From Microbacteriaceae bacterium (GTDB lineage: Bacteria > Actinomycetota > Actinomycetes > Actinomycetales > Microbacteriaceae): DNA of 8,917 nt. The notes beneath the pieces are model-generated. The model did not search any database. It saw only the letters and a list, made by a program, of their open reading frames with translations, and was not told the DNA's origin. Shown one piece after another: positions 1 to 5,990 of this stretch. The stretch lies in the NCBI GenBank assembly GCA_947453285.1, contig CANGGA010000034.1, positions 1 to 8,917 on the forward strand, in the 5' to 3' direction. The position numbers and the translations under genes were made by a program. The first letter of the stretch is position 1. The number at the start of each line of letters is the position of its first letter.

Positions 1-1
1 A

Positions 2-511
2 ACCAATGCGCTGCGTGCAATCGTGAGCCTGGCAGTCGGTCTGTTCATCACCTTCTCTCAGTCACATCACGCAGCGATTGGTTTAACTGCTCTCTCGATT
101 TTTGGCATCGCCTTCGCCGCAACAAACGCGATTGGCAGCGGCATCTGGGGCAAGGGACTAGTGGCGATTGAAGCGGTTCCGTTAACAATCGTTTCTTTGC
201 TAATCGGTGCACTCGCAATCCTCGTTCCGCAAGGCGATGACGCTAAAGCAAAACTTGCCTTCATCGGTTTGATTACCGTTTGGGGTCTCGTGTCGGGAGC
301 GTTCGAGCTTTACCTGTCGAGACGCTCCGGTTTCAAAACACCAATTGGTCGCGACTACTTGCTAAGTGCAACGCTGAGCATCGTGCTCGGTTTGCTATTT
401 CTAGTTGCGCCGCTCGATATCGTTTCGGCGGTCGGTTTCTTCGGCGCATACCTGGTGATCTCTGGAGTGCAACTTGGTGTAGCCGCCGCTTCTCCAGTTT
501 CAGAGAAGTAG
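2..511 (+). CDS. DUF308/HdeD-like multi-pass membrane protein (5' end outside window)
   Basis: The reading frame is open from the left edge to a TAG at 509-511. The residues before the first in-window start (GTG at 23) read Thr-Asn-Ala-Leu-Arg-Ala-Ile, which continues the hydrophobic segment, so the true start is probably upstream and the gene is partial. The roughly 170 visible residues are almost all hydrophobic helices separated by short polar loops (GDDAKAK, SRRSGFKTP), about six segments. The last two, LSIVLGLLFLVAPLDIVSAV and GAYLVISGVQLG, resemble the repeated helix pairs of DUF308/HdeD proteins, which actinobacterial genomes often mislabel as acyl-CoA synthetases. No catalytic motif is visible and the function is unknown. 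The stop codon forms part of the ribosome binding site of the next gene, so the two are probably co-transcribed. The family assignment rests on remembered pattern only. Confidence 0.72.
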   Translation, partial: TNALRAIVSLAVGLFITFSQSHHAAIGLTALSIFGIAFAATNAIGSGIWGKGLVAIEAVPLTIVSLLIGALAILVPQGDDAKAKLAFIGLITVWGLVSGAFELYLSRRSGFKTPIGRDYLLSATLSIVLGLLFLVAPLDIVSAVGFFGAYLVISGVQLGVAAASPVSEK

Positions 512-520
512 GGTTGAACA

Positions 521-742
521 ATGGCCAATAACGCAAAATCTCTTCGCGTCTTCTTGACGCTTTCGCTTGTGGCAGCTGCATTCGTAGGCATCTTGGTTTT
601 AGCTGCTGGCAACTATGGCAATGTCGTCGAAGCGCTCATTTGGGCCGGCGTAACCTTCATCGTTGTTCTCGTTGCAATTGCAACCATGGCGTTGAGCGTC
701 AAAGACGAAAACAACGACCCAACCAAGCCAAAGCTTAAATAA
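521..742 (+). CDS. Small two-helix membrane protein, unknown function
   Basis: This is a 73-residue protein with two clear hydrophobic segments, about residues 8-30 and 35-60, and a short charged tail (KDENNDPTKPKLK), so it should be an inner-membrane helical hairpin. The start ATG has a usable ribosome binding site, AGGG at 510-513 with 7 nt spacing, that includes the stop codon of the preceding membrane protein gene. That supports both the start and an operon. The TAA stop at 740-742 lies inside the end of purB on the other strand, giving an 8-bp convergent overlap. No family was recognised. It could be an accessory subunit of the preceding DUF308-like protein, but the only support for that is adjacency. 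Confidence 0.75.
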   Translation: MANNAKSLRVFLTLSLVAAAFVGILVLAAGNYGNVVEALIWAGVTFIVVLVAIATMALSVKDENNDPTKPKLK

Positions 743-2120
743 AAGTCTTAGCCAACTCGGCGGCCAAGCCGGTGTAGTTGTGCGGCTTCAAGGCCAGCAA
801 GCGATCCTTCGCTTCTTCAGAGATATCCAAACCGTTTACAAACGTGACCAACTCGTCATGCCCGATGCGCTTGCCCCGGGTTAGCTCCTTGAGCAACTGG
901 TATGGGTCGCTGATCGATGAACGCCCGGCTGCGACTTCTGCACGAATCACGGTCTGAATCGCTTCGCCGAGAACTTCCCAGTTCTCTGAAAGATCTGCAT
1001 CGAGAACGGCCTGGTTCAATTCGATTTCACCCAAACCGCGAGTTGCATTGTCGATTGCCAAGAGTGAGTGCCCGATGCCGACACCGATGTTTCGCTGCGC
1101 GCTCGAGTCGGTGAGGTCGCGCTGCATTCGTGAGTTAACCAGAGTCGCCGAGAGGCTATCCAAGATTGCATTTGAAAGCTCGAGGTTTGATTCGGCGTTT
1201 TCGAAACGAATCGGATTGATCTTGTGCGGCATCGTCGAAGAACCGGTTGCACCAGGCTGCGGAATCTGCTTGAAGAAACTCATCGAGATGTATGTCCAGA
1301 TGTCGGTGCAGAGGTTGTGCAAAATTCTGTTGAACAATGCAATCGCCGAATAGAGCTCGGCCTGCCAATCGTGAGACTCGATCTGAGTCGTCAACGGATT
1401 CCAAGTTAGGTCGAGAGATTCAACGAAGTCCTTTGATTCCTTCGCCCAATCAACGTGAGGGGCTGCAACTACGTGAGCAGAGAAAGTTCCGGTCGCGCCA
1501 GAAAACTTGCCAAGGTAATCTGCATTCTCAATTCGAGTGAGTTGACGACGAAGACGATAAACGAACACTGCAAACTCTTTGCCCATAGTGGTCGGAGTTG
1601 CCGGTTGTCCGTGTGTGCGACTAAGCATCGCTACCTCGCGGTACTGTTCTGCGAGTTCTGCGATTTTGGCAACGAGCTTCTCAGCACGAGGCAACCAAAC
1701 CTGCTTCACCGAGTCACGCACGGTTAGTGCATAGCTCAGGTTGTTGATGTCTTCGCTTGTGCAGGCAAAGTGAGTTAGTTCGGCAAGGTCTTCACGACCC
1801 ACTTCTGCAAGCTGGTCGCGAACGAAATACTCAACCGCTTTCACGTCGTGCTTGGTGACGGCTTCGGTGGCGGCCAACTTGGCCACGTCTGCATCCGAGA
1901 AATTTGTGACAACCGAACGAAGTTTTTCTACCTCGGTAAGGTCGAGCGGCGCATTGTTTTTGAGCAGATTGCGGTTGGCCAAGTGAATCAACCACTCGAT
2001 CTCAACGTGAATGCGGGCCCGGTTCAAACCAGCTTCAGAAAGGTGCTGGCCCAACTCTGCTACGGCGCTTTGGTAGCGACCGTCAAGCGGGCTCAGTGGC
2101 TGGTTCGAAAGATTACTCAC
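735..2120 (-). CDS. purB: Adenylosuccinate lyase
   Basis: PurB acts twice in cytosolic purine synthesis: it releases fumarate from SAICAR to give AICAR, and from adenylosuccinate to give AMP. The 461-residue length and the N-terminal LSPLDGRYQSAVAEL fit the E. coli-type subfamily (about 456 residues). Visible motifs are KHDVKAVEYFV (90-100), TSEDINN (121-127), the catalytic-histidine segment SRTHGQPATPTT (167-178, His170), and the fumarase/aspartase superfamily signature SSTMPHKINP (294-303), whose loop serine is the usual catalytic base. Family members form homotetramers with active sites built from three subunits. The start codon is GTG with no Shine-Dalgarno just upstream; a CAGAAT -10-like hexamer lies 7 nt before it, which could mean a leaderless transcript. 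The gene is intact and stands alone, without other pur genes in view. Its last codons overlap the converging small membrane protein gene. Confidence 0.97.
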   Translation of the reverse strand: MSNLSNQPLSPLDGRYQSAVAELGQHLSEAGLNRARIHVEIEWLIHLANRNLLKNNAPLDLTEVEKLRSVVTNFSDADVAKLAATEAVTKHDVKAVEYFVRDQLAEVGREDLAELTHFACTSEDINNLSYALTVRDSVKQVWLPRAEKLVAKIAELAEQYREVAMLSRTHGQPATPTTMGKEFAVFVYRLRRQLTRIENADYLGKFSGATGTFSAHVVAAPHVDWAKESKDFVESLDLTWNPLTTQIESHDWQAELYSAIALFNRILHNLCTDIWTYISMSFFKQIPQPGATGSSTMPHKINPIRFENAESNLELSNAILDSLSATLVNSRMQRDLTDSSAQRNIGVGIGHSLLAIDNATRGLGEIELNQAVLDADLSENWEVLGEAIQTVIRAEVAAGRSSISDPYQLLKELTRGKRIGHDELVTFVNGLDISEEAKDRLLALKPHNYTGLAAELAKTFI

Positions 2121-2199
2121 AAGGGATATTCTGCCTTATGCCTTCCACAGATTTTCCGTGCCGAAGTTATGCGAGGTTGTGGCGTTTGAAAATCGACGC
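2121..2199. promoter_or_regulatory. Divergent intergenic region between purB and the WXG100-like gene
   Basis: These roughly 80 bp lie between two divergent start codons and should carry promoters for both directions. Toward purB, the hexamer CAGAAT (minus strand, 2133-2128) sits 7 nt before the GTG start. Toward the right, no convincing promoter or Shine-Dalgarno site was found. Two in-frame GTG codons, at 2158 and 2179, could be earlier starts of the rightward gene, in which case part of this region would be coding. No PurR-type palindrome was recognised. Confidence 0.4.
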
Positions 2200-2400
2200 A
2201 TGGATGAACTGCGTGGGCGACTCGGTGCCGCGATTGCACATCTCGAGGCAGCTTTGCCGCGGCCCGAAGAATGGAACGACCAGGCAGCAATTGCTTTGAC
2301 GACCGCGGTGCATGAGTTAGCTGCAGACATCGGCACTTTGCTGATTGATTGCGTCGGCTTTCTGCAACCCCTGCAACCATTTCTTGGGTCAGATGGCTAG
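2200..2400 (+). CDS. Small helical WXG100/ESAT-6-like protein (hypothetical)
   Basis: The protein has 66 residues from the ATG at 2200. GTG codons at 2179 and 2158 would give 73 or 80 residues, and no start has a good Shine-Dalgarno, so the start is uncertain. The sequence reads as two amphipathic helices: MDELRGRLGAAIAHLEAAL, then a turn with PRPEEWNDQAA, then a second helix ALTTAVHELAADIGTLL. A tryptophan followed four residues later by Ala-Ala at the turn recalls the W-x-G turn and following alanines of WXG100 helical hairpins, but the glycine is replaced (Trp-Asn-Asp) and the protein is shorter than the usual roughly 100 residues. It ends at a TAG overlapping the start of the hydrolase gene by 8 bp, so the two are translationally coupled. 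The coding call is supported by this coupling; the family call is inference. Confidence 0.55.
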   Translation: MDELRGRLGAAIAHLEAALPRPEEWNDQAAIALTTAVHELAADIGTLLIDCVGFLQPLQPFLGSDG

Positions 2401-3418
2401 TCGCACCAGCAATCACGAACTCGAACGCGTTCGAATCGCACTGATTCACAGCGTCGAGCTGCTCTCTATTGAGGCAATTGCGGTGGCTTGGTTTACCCCA
2501 ATCTCTGTGGCAACCCTGCTTTCGCGGGTCGGGCCGATACTGCTTCGTTTGCGAAAGCTTATTTTTGCCTGCGAAACGGCCATGTTTGGCTACGCCAGCG
2601 CCGAGACTGGGCTCGTTGAGTCTCTCGAGAATTTTCGAGTTTCACCGAGTGAGCTAGCCGCGTCAGCCTTCGTCGGCACCGGCTTGCTTGGCTCGACTTC
2701 GGTTTGGGTGAGGTCGGTTTCGACGAGTGAGTTGGCCTTGGCGCCTGTTTCGTTGCAGCAGATCTCGAGCCGCCTGCTCGCATTGAGTGAGATGCAGCAG
2801 CCAATAGTTCGAATTGAGAAATATGCGAGCACCGGCGCAAGCAGCCGATTCATCGTTTACATACCAGGAACAGAAAATCTCGGACTACCCAACTCAAACC
2901 CACTCGATATGCGGTCGAATCTTCAACTAATGGCCGGCGGCACCAGCGCGTCGTCTAGGGCGACCGATATGGCAATTCGGCGAGCTGGAGCTAAACCGGG
3001 TGACCAGGTGATGCTCGTTGGTTATTCGCAGGGCGGCATGGTTGCGGTGCAACTCAGCAAGCAATCGAAAGCCGCTCAGCTCGATTACGAAGTTTCACAG
3101 GTGGTCACATTCGGGTCGCCTGTGGGGTCAAATCCGGCCGGCGCACTCCCCAATGTGTTGTCTGTGGAGAACAAAGCCGACTTTGTGCCCCACCTAGACG
3201 CAATGTCAAATCAAAATGCGCCAAATTGGCTAACTTTGGAGGGGAATGTAGCAAAAGACCCGCTCAGGAATCACCAAATGGAGTCTTATCAGCAGATTGT
3301 GCGCGATTTGGGCAATTCAGGGGAGATAACCGTGCGAAGCAATATCGAGCAAATCAATCAATTTGCCAGAGGCGAAGGCACCCAGGTGTTGATTCGCCTT
3401 GGGCAAACAACTCCCTAG
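2393..3418 (+). CDS. Serine alpha/beta hydrolase with N-terminal helical domain
   Basis: The protein has 341 residues from the ATG at 2393. An in-frame ATG at 2345 lies well inside the upstream gene and is less likely. Residues about 1-115 are alpha-helical and hydrophobic, with a CETAMFGYASAETG segment resembling the end of WXG/ESX-like hairpins. From about 150 a lipase-like hydrolase fold begins: a strand with FIVYIPGTENLG (probable oxyanion loop), the nucleophile elbow GYSQGG with Ser212, then VTFGSPVG, ENKADFVPHLD (probable catalytic Asp263) and a NHQMESY segment with probable His294. The triad arrangement resembles PE-PPE-type and other actinobacterial serine hydrolases. No signal peptide is evident. 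The substrate is unknown; an ester or lipid is plausible. The start overlaps the preceding small gene, implying coupled expression. The end overlaps the converging minus-strand gene by 4 bp. Confidence 0.85.
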   Translation: MASRTSNHELERVRIALIHSVELLSIEAIAVAWFTPISVATLLSRVGPILLRLRKLIFACETAMFGYASAETGLVESLENFRVSPSELAASAFVGTGLLGSTSVWVRSVSTSELALAPVSLQQISSRLLALSEMQQPIVRIEKYASTGASSRFIVYIPGTENLGLPNSNPLDMRSNLQLMAGGTSASSRATDMAIRRAGAKPGDQVMLVGYSQGGMVAVQLSKQSKAAQLDYEVSQVVTFGSPVGSNPAGALPNVLSVENKADFVPHLDAMSNQNAPNWLTLEGNVAKDPLRNHQMESYQQIVRDLGNSGEITVRSNIEQINQFARGEGTQVLIRLGQTTP

Positions 3419-3435
3419 CGGTTAAGTTGCTTTTT
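3408..3435 (+). terminator. Weak hairpin with T-run at the end of the hydrolase gene
   Basis: CAACT at 3408-3412 can pair with AGTTG at 3425-3429 across a 12-nt loop, followed by C and five T's at 3431-3435. It lies across the overlapping stop codons of the two converging genes, so it could stop rightward transcription before it runs antisense into the membrane protein gene. The stem is short and the loop long, so the call is tentative. Confidence 0.3.
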
Positions 3436-3840
3436 GAAAACTGCTCGGCCAAAACCACTAATCACGCTCATGATCAAGGCGGCGAGAATGGCCCAGCCGA
3501 GTGAAGAAATGGCTAGGCCTTCGGTGTTGAAGCCATCGATGCTAAAGATCTTCGAGCCGATGCTCTGAGAAATCCATGCAACAAAAAGCAGCAGCGCGCC
3601 GTTGATTACCAGGTTGATGAGGCCAAAGGTCAAGATGTATAGAGGTGCAGACAAGATCTTGATGATTGGGCCAATGATGGCGTGAACCAGACCGAAGATC
3701 ATCGCCACCAGGGCATATGAAGCGACTCGGGTCCAGAACATGTCGCCACCGTAGGGCGCCAGCTTGACTGCCGGAATCACCATGGTGACAATCCAAAGAC
3801 CAATTGCGTTGAACATCGTGTTGAGTGCGAAACGAACCAT
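3415..3840 (-). CDS. Four-helix membrane protein, phage holin superfamily IV (PF04020-like)
   Basis: The protein has 141 residues from the ATG at 3840-3838. An in-frame upstream start at 3885 would add 15 polar residues and invade the divergent dehydrogenase gene, so it is not preferred. Four hydrophobic helices are visible at about 5-24, 38-60, 67-92 and 110-131. The stretch SAPLYILTFGLINLVINGALL is typical of PF04020, annotated as 'phage holin family' or 'mycobacterial 4 TMS phage holin'. Despite that name, these are widespread chromosomal membrane proteins in actinobacteria with no shown lytic role; nothing phage-like is nearby. No Shine-Dalgarno precedes the start. A CACAAT hexamer ends 6 nt before the ATG and may be the -10 of a leaderless transcript. 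The 3' end overlaps the hydrolase gene by 4 bp. Confidence 0.82.
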   Translation of the reverse strand: MVRFALNTMFNAIGLWIVTMVIPAVKLAPYGGDMFWTRVASYALVAMIFGLVHAIIGPIIKILSAPLYILTFGLINLVINGALLLFVAWISQSIGSKIFSIDGFNTEGLAISSLGWAILAALIMSVISGFGRAVFKKQLNR

Positions 3841-3876
3841 GTTCGAATTGTGCCACAAGCAAGTAGATTTGACCCT
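3841..3876. promoter_or_regulatory. Compact divergent promoter region (membrane protein / dehydrogenase operon)
   Basis: Only 36 bp separate the two divergent starts. Rightward, TAGATT (3864-3869) fits the actinobacterial -10 pattern TAnnnT and lies 7 nt before the GTG at 3877. TTCGAA (3842-3847), 16 nt further upstream, is a poor -35. Leftward, CACAAT (minus strand, 3852-3847) lies 6 nt before the ATG at 3840. Neither start has a Shine-Dalgarno, so leaderless transcripts in both directions are the simplest reading. The hexamers were identified by eye. Confidence 0.45.
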
Positions 3877-4998
3877 GTGAGTCAAGACCCATCTGACCTG
3901 CCTATGGTGCAGTTTCTCTCAATGGAGGGCGAAGTTCGTGTGCCTGCTCAGTGGGCAGAATATGGCGAATATCTAAAGGAGCTCACCGAGGCCGACTATC
4001 TAAAGTTCTACCGCGACATGGCTCGCATCCGTCGTTTCGACAACGAGGCAACCGCGCTTCAGCGCCAGGGGCAACTCGGCCTATGGATTCCGGCGATTGG
4101 CCAGGAGGCCGCGCAAATCGGTTCGGGCTATGGCGTTGGCCCAAACGACCACATCTTTCCTAGCTACCGCGAACACGGAGTGGCGATCACCCACGGCATC
4201 GATCTGATGTCGATTCTGAAGATGCTTCGCGGCGTTAACCACGGTGGCTGGAACCCAGACGAAACTCGTTTTCACCTTTACGCAATCGTTCTAGGCACCC
4301 AGGTTTTGCACGCGACCGGTTATGCCATGGGAGTTAAGTTCGACGGCAAGGTCGGCACCGGCAACAAAGATGAAGACCTCGCAGTCATTTCATACATGGG
4401 TGACGGAGCAACGGCCGAAGGTGACGTTAGCGAAGCATTCTTGTTCGCTGCCGTAAACGAATCGCCAATCGTCTTCTTCATCCAAAACAATCAGTGGGCG
4501 ATCTCTTCTCGTTCGAGCGCACAGACCAAGGTTCCGCTTTATCAGCGCGGCGATGGTTTCGGCGTTCCGGGAATTCGAATCGACGGCAACGATGTGCTCG
4601 CGTCGTATGCAGTGACCAAGAAACATATGGATGACGCTCGCGCCGGAAAAGGCCCTTCTCTTATCGAGGCGCTGACTTATCGAATTGGTGCGCACACAAC
4701 TTCTGACGACCCAACCAAATATCGCGACGACGCCGAAGTGGAATATTGGAAAGCTCGCGACCCACTTGCTCGTCTAGAAAAATTCTTGCGTCGCAACGGA
4801 ATAAACCAAGACTTCTTCGATGAGGTCGATCACGCCGGCGAGGTGCTAAGCGCAGAAATTCGCGAAGCAACTTTCGCATTGAAAAACCCACCGGTTGAAA
4901 ATATGTTCAAGCACGTTTACTCGACGCAGCATCCGGTGATCGACGAACAGCACGCCTGGTTGAAAAACTACGAAGCTTCGTTTGGCGGTGACGCGTAA
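3877..4998 (+). CDS. bkdA: 2-oxoacid dehydrogenase E1 component, alpha subunit (branched-chain type)
   Basis: This is the thiamine-diphosphate-dependent alpha subunit of a heterotetrameric E1, which decarboxylates 2-oxoacids and reductively acylates the lipoyl group of E2. The protein has 373 residues from the GTG at 3877, chosen because TAGATT lies 7 nt upstream; GTG 3850 and ATG 3904 are alternatives. The ThDP/Mg motif begins at GDGATAEGDVSE (about 175) and ends at QNNQWAIS (about 203-210). The loop YRIGAHTTSDDPTKYR (about 268-283) corresponds to the E1alpha phosphorylation loop. RQGQLGLWIPAIGQEAA and FPSYREHG are also typical. It closely resembles actinobacterial proteins labelled PdhA or BkdA. 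Actinobacteria usually use homodimeric AceE for pyruvate, so a branched-chain substrate is more likely, but the sequence does not prove it. The stop overlaps the E1beta start as TAATG. Confidence 0.93.
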   Translation: MSQDPSDLPMVQFLSMEGEVRVPAQWAEYGEYLKELTEADYLKFYRDMARIRRFDNEATALQRQGQLGLWIPAIGQEAAQIGSGYGVGPNDHIFPSYREHGVAITHGIDLMSILKMLRGVNHGGWNPDETRFHLYAIVLGTQVLHATGYAMGVKFDGKVGTGNKDEDLAVISYMGDGATAEGDVSEAFLFAAVNESPIVFFIQNNQWAISSRSSAQTKVPLYQRGDGFGVPGIRIDGNDVLASYAVTKKHMDDARAGKGPSLIEALTYRIGAHTTSDDPTKYRDDAEVEYWKARDPLARLEKFLRRNGINQDFFDEVDHAGEVLSAEIREATFALKNPPVENMFKHVYSTQHPVIDEQHAWLKNYEASFGGDA

Positions 4999-5981
4999 TG
5001 AACAACATGGTTGAGATGCCAATCGCCAAAGCGATTAACGCTGGTCTGCGCGAAGCAATGCGCAAAGACAACAAGGTCTTGATGTTCGGCGAAGACGTTG
5101 CCGAGCTCGGTGGAGTGTTTCGTGTGACCGAGGGTCTGCACGCAGAGTTCGGTCAGAGCAGAGTTTTCAACACCCCAATTGCCGAGGCCGGAATCATCGG
5201 AACAGCTATCGGCCTGGCAATGCGCGGCTATCGTTCGGTAACCGAGATTCAGTTCGACGGGTTCATCTTTCCGGCGTTTGACCAGATCACGAGTCAGCTG
5301 GCCAGGTTGCAGAACCGCAGCGAAGGCTTCTTGACTATGCCGGTCGTAATCCGTGTGCCTTACGGTGGCGGCATCGGTGCGGTTGAACACCACAGCGAAA
5401 GCCCTGAGGCTTATTTCGCACACACTCCTGGTTTGCGTGTTATCAGCCCGAGCACACCAAACGATGCCTACTGGATGATTCAGCAGGCCATCGAATCAAC
5501 CGACCCGGTTTTGTTCTTCGAGCCAAAGCGTCGCTACTGGCAGAAGGGCATGGTCAATCTCGACGCAGCTCCGGGTTCGATGCACCAGGCACGCGTGGTT
5601 GTTCCGGGCAGCGATGTCACTTTGGTTGCCTACGGCCCAATGATGAACGTTGCACTTCAGGCGGCAGCGCTCGGTGCCGAAGAGGGCAAGAGCATCGAGG
5701 TCATCGACATTCGATCGATGTCACCAATTGACTTTGCAACCATCGTTGAATCGGTTAAGAAAACCGGCCGACTCGTTGTTGCTCACGAGGCAAGCACATT
5801 TGTTTCTGTTTCATCAGAGATCGCTGCTCGCGTTGCTGAGTTGGCTTTCTATCACCTCGAGGCTCCACCAATTCGTGTTGGTGGTTTCGATGTTCCATAT
5901 CCAGCGGCAAAACTTGAAGAAGTTTTCTTGCCAGACGCAGACCGCATTCTCGATGCAGTCGACCGAGTCATGGCTTTCTAG
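4998..5981 (+). CDS. bkdB: 2-oxoacid dehydrogenase E1 component, beta subunit (branched-chain type)
   Basis: This 327-residue subunit partners E1alpha and completes the thiamine diphosphate site. Visible family features are LMFGEDVAELGGVF (28-41), the cofactor-activating glutamate in PIAEAGIIG (Glu63), TEIQFDGFIFPAFDQI (82-97), and the active-site histidines in GAVEHHSESPEAYFAHTPGL (His131/132). The C-terminal transketolase-type domain has VTLVAYGPM, an IEVIDIRSMSPID strand and a VAHEAS segment. The start ATG at 4998 shares its A with the E1alpha stop, so translation is coupled and the two subunits are likely made in equal amounts. An ATG at 5007 is an alternative. The length is normal and nothing is broken. 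Confidence 0.94.
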   Translation: MNNMVEMPIAKAINAGLREAMRKDNKVLMFGEDVAELGGVFRVTEGLHAEFGQSRVFNTPIAEAGIIGTAIGLAMRGYRSVTEIQFDGFIFPAFDQITSQLARLQNRSEGFLTMPVVIRVPYGGGIGAVEHHSESPEAYFAHTPGLRVISPSTPNDAYWMIQQAIESTDPVLFFEPKRRYWQKGMVNLDAAPGSMHQARVVVPGSDVTLVAYGPMMNVALQAAALGAEEGKSIEVIDIRSMSPIDFATIVESVKKTGRLVVAHEASTFVSVSSEIAARVAELAFYHLEAPPIRVGGFDVPYPAAKLEEVFLPDADRILDAVDRVMAF

Positions 5982-5985
5982 GAGA
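5980..5985 (+). promoter_or_regulatory. Ribosome binding site of the E2 gene
   Basis: AGGAGA, 5 nt before the ATG at 5991, is the only strong Shine-Dalgarno in the dehydrogenase operon and overlaps the E1beta TAG stop. It fixes the E2 start. The core may thus be translated independently of, and perhaps more strongly than, the coupled E1 subunits, whose starts lack comparable sites. Confidence 0.75.
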
Positions 5986-5990
5986 AACAG

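Noticed and set aside
1455..1727. Plus-strand open frames inside purB, for example 1048-1353 and 1455-1727
   Set aside because: They lie antisense to a full-length, strongly conserved purB, have no ribosome binding sites and give compositions rich in Arg, Ser and Cys typical of shadow frames.
2117..2449. Minus-strand 110-residue open frame facing the WXG100-like gene
   Set aside because: It overlaps the purB start and two better supported genes; the translation shows no domain-like pattern. The WXG-like frame gains support from the overlapping stop/start with the hydrolase gene.
3415..3840. Possible prophage or lysis cassette suggested by the 'holin' family name
   Set aside because: No endolysin, integrase or structural phage gene is nearby, and this family is widespread in actinobacterial chromosomes outside phages.
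3850..3876. Longer E1alpha start at GTG 3850
   Set aside because: The extra nine residues are not family-like and this start would place the TAGATT -10 candidate inside the coding region. It remains possible if that promoter is wrong.
3542..3892. Second minus-strand frame over the holin-family gene
   Set aside because: It is a shadow of the four-helix membrane protein; the chosen frame has clear transmembrane periodicity and a recognisable family segment.
4968..5423. Minus-strand 151-residue open frame inside E1beta
   Set aside because: E1beta is conserved along its full length in the other frame; the antisense frame is a by-product of codon usage.
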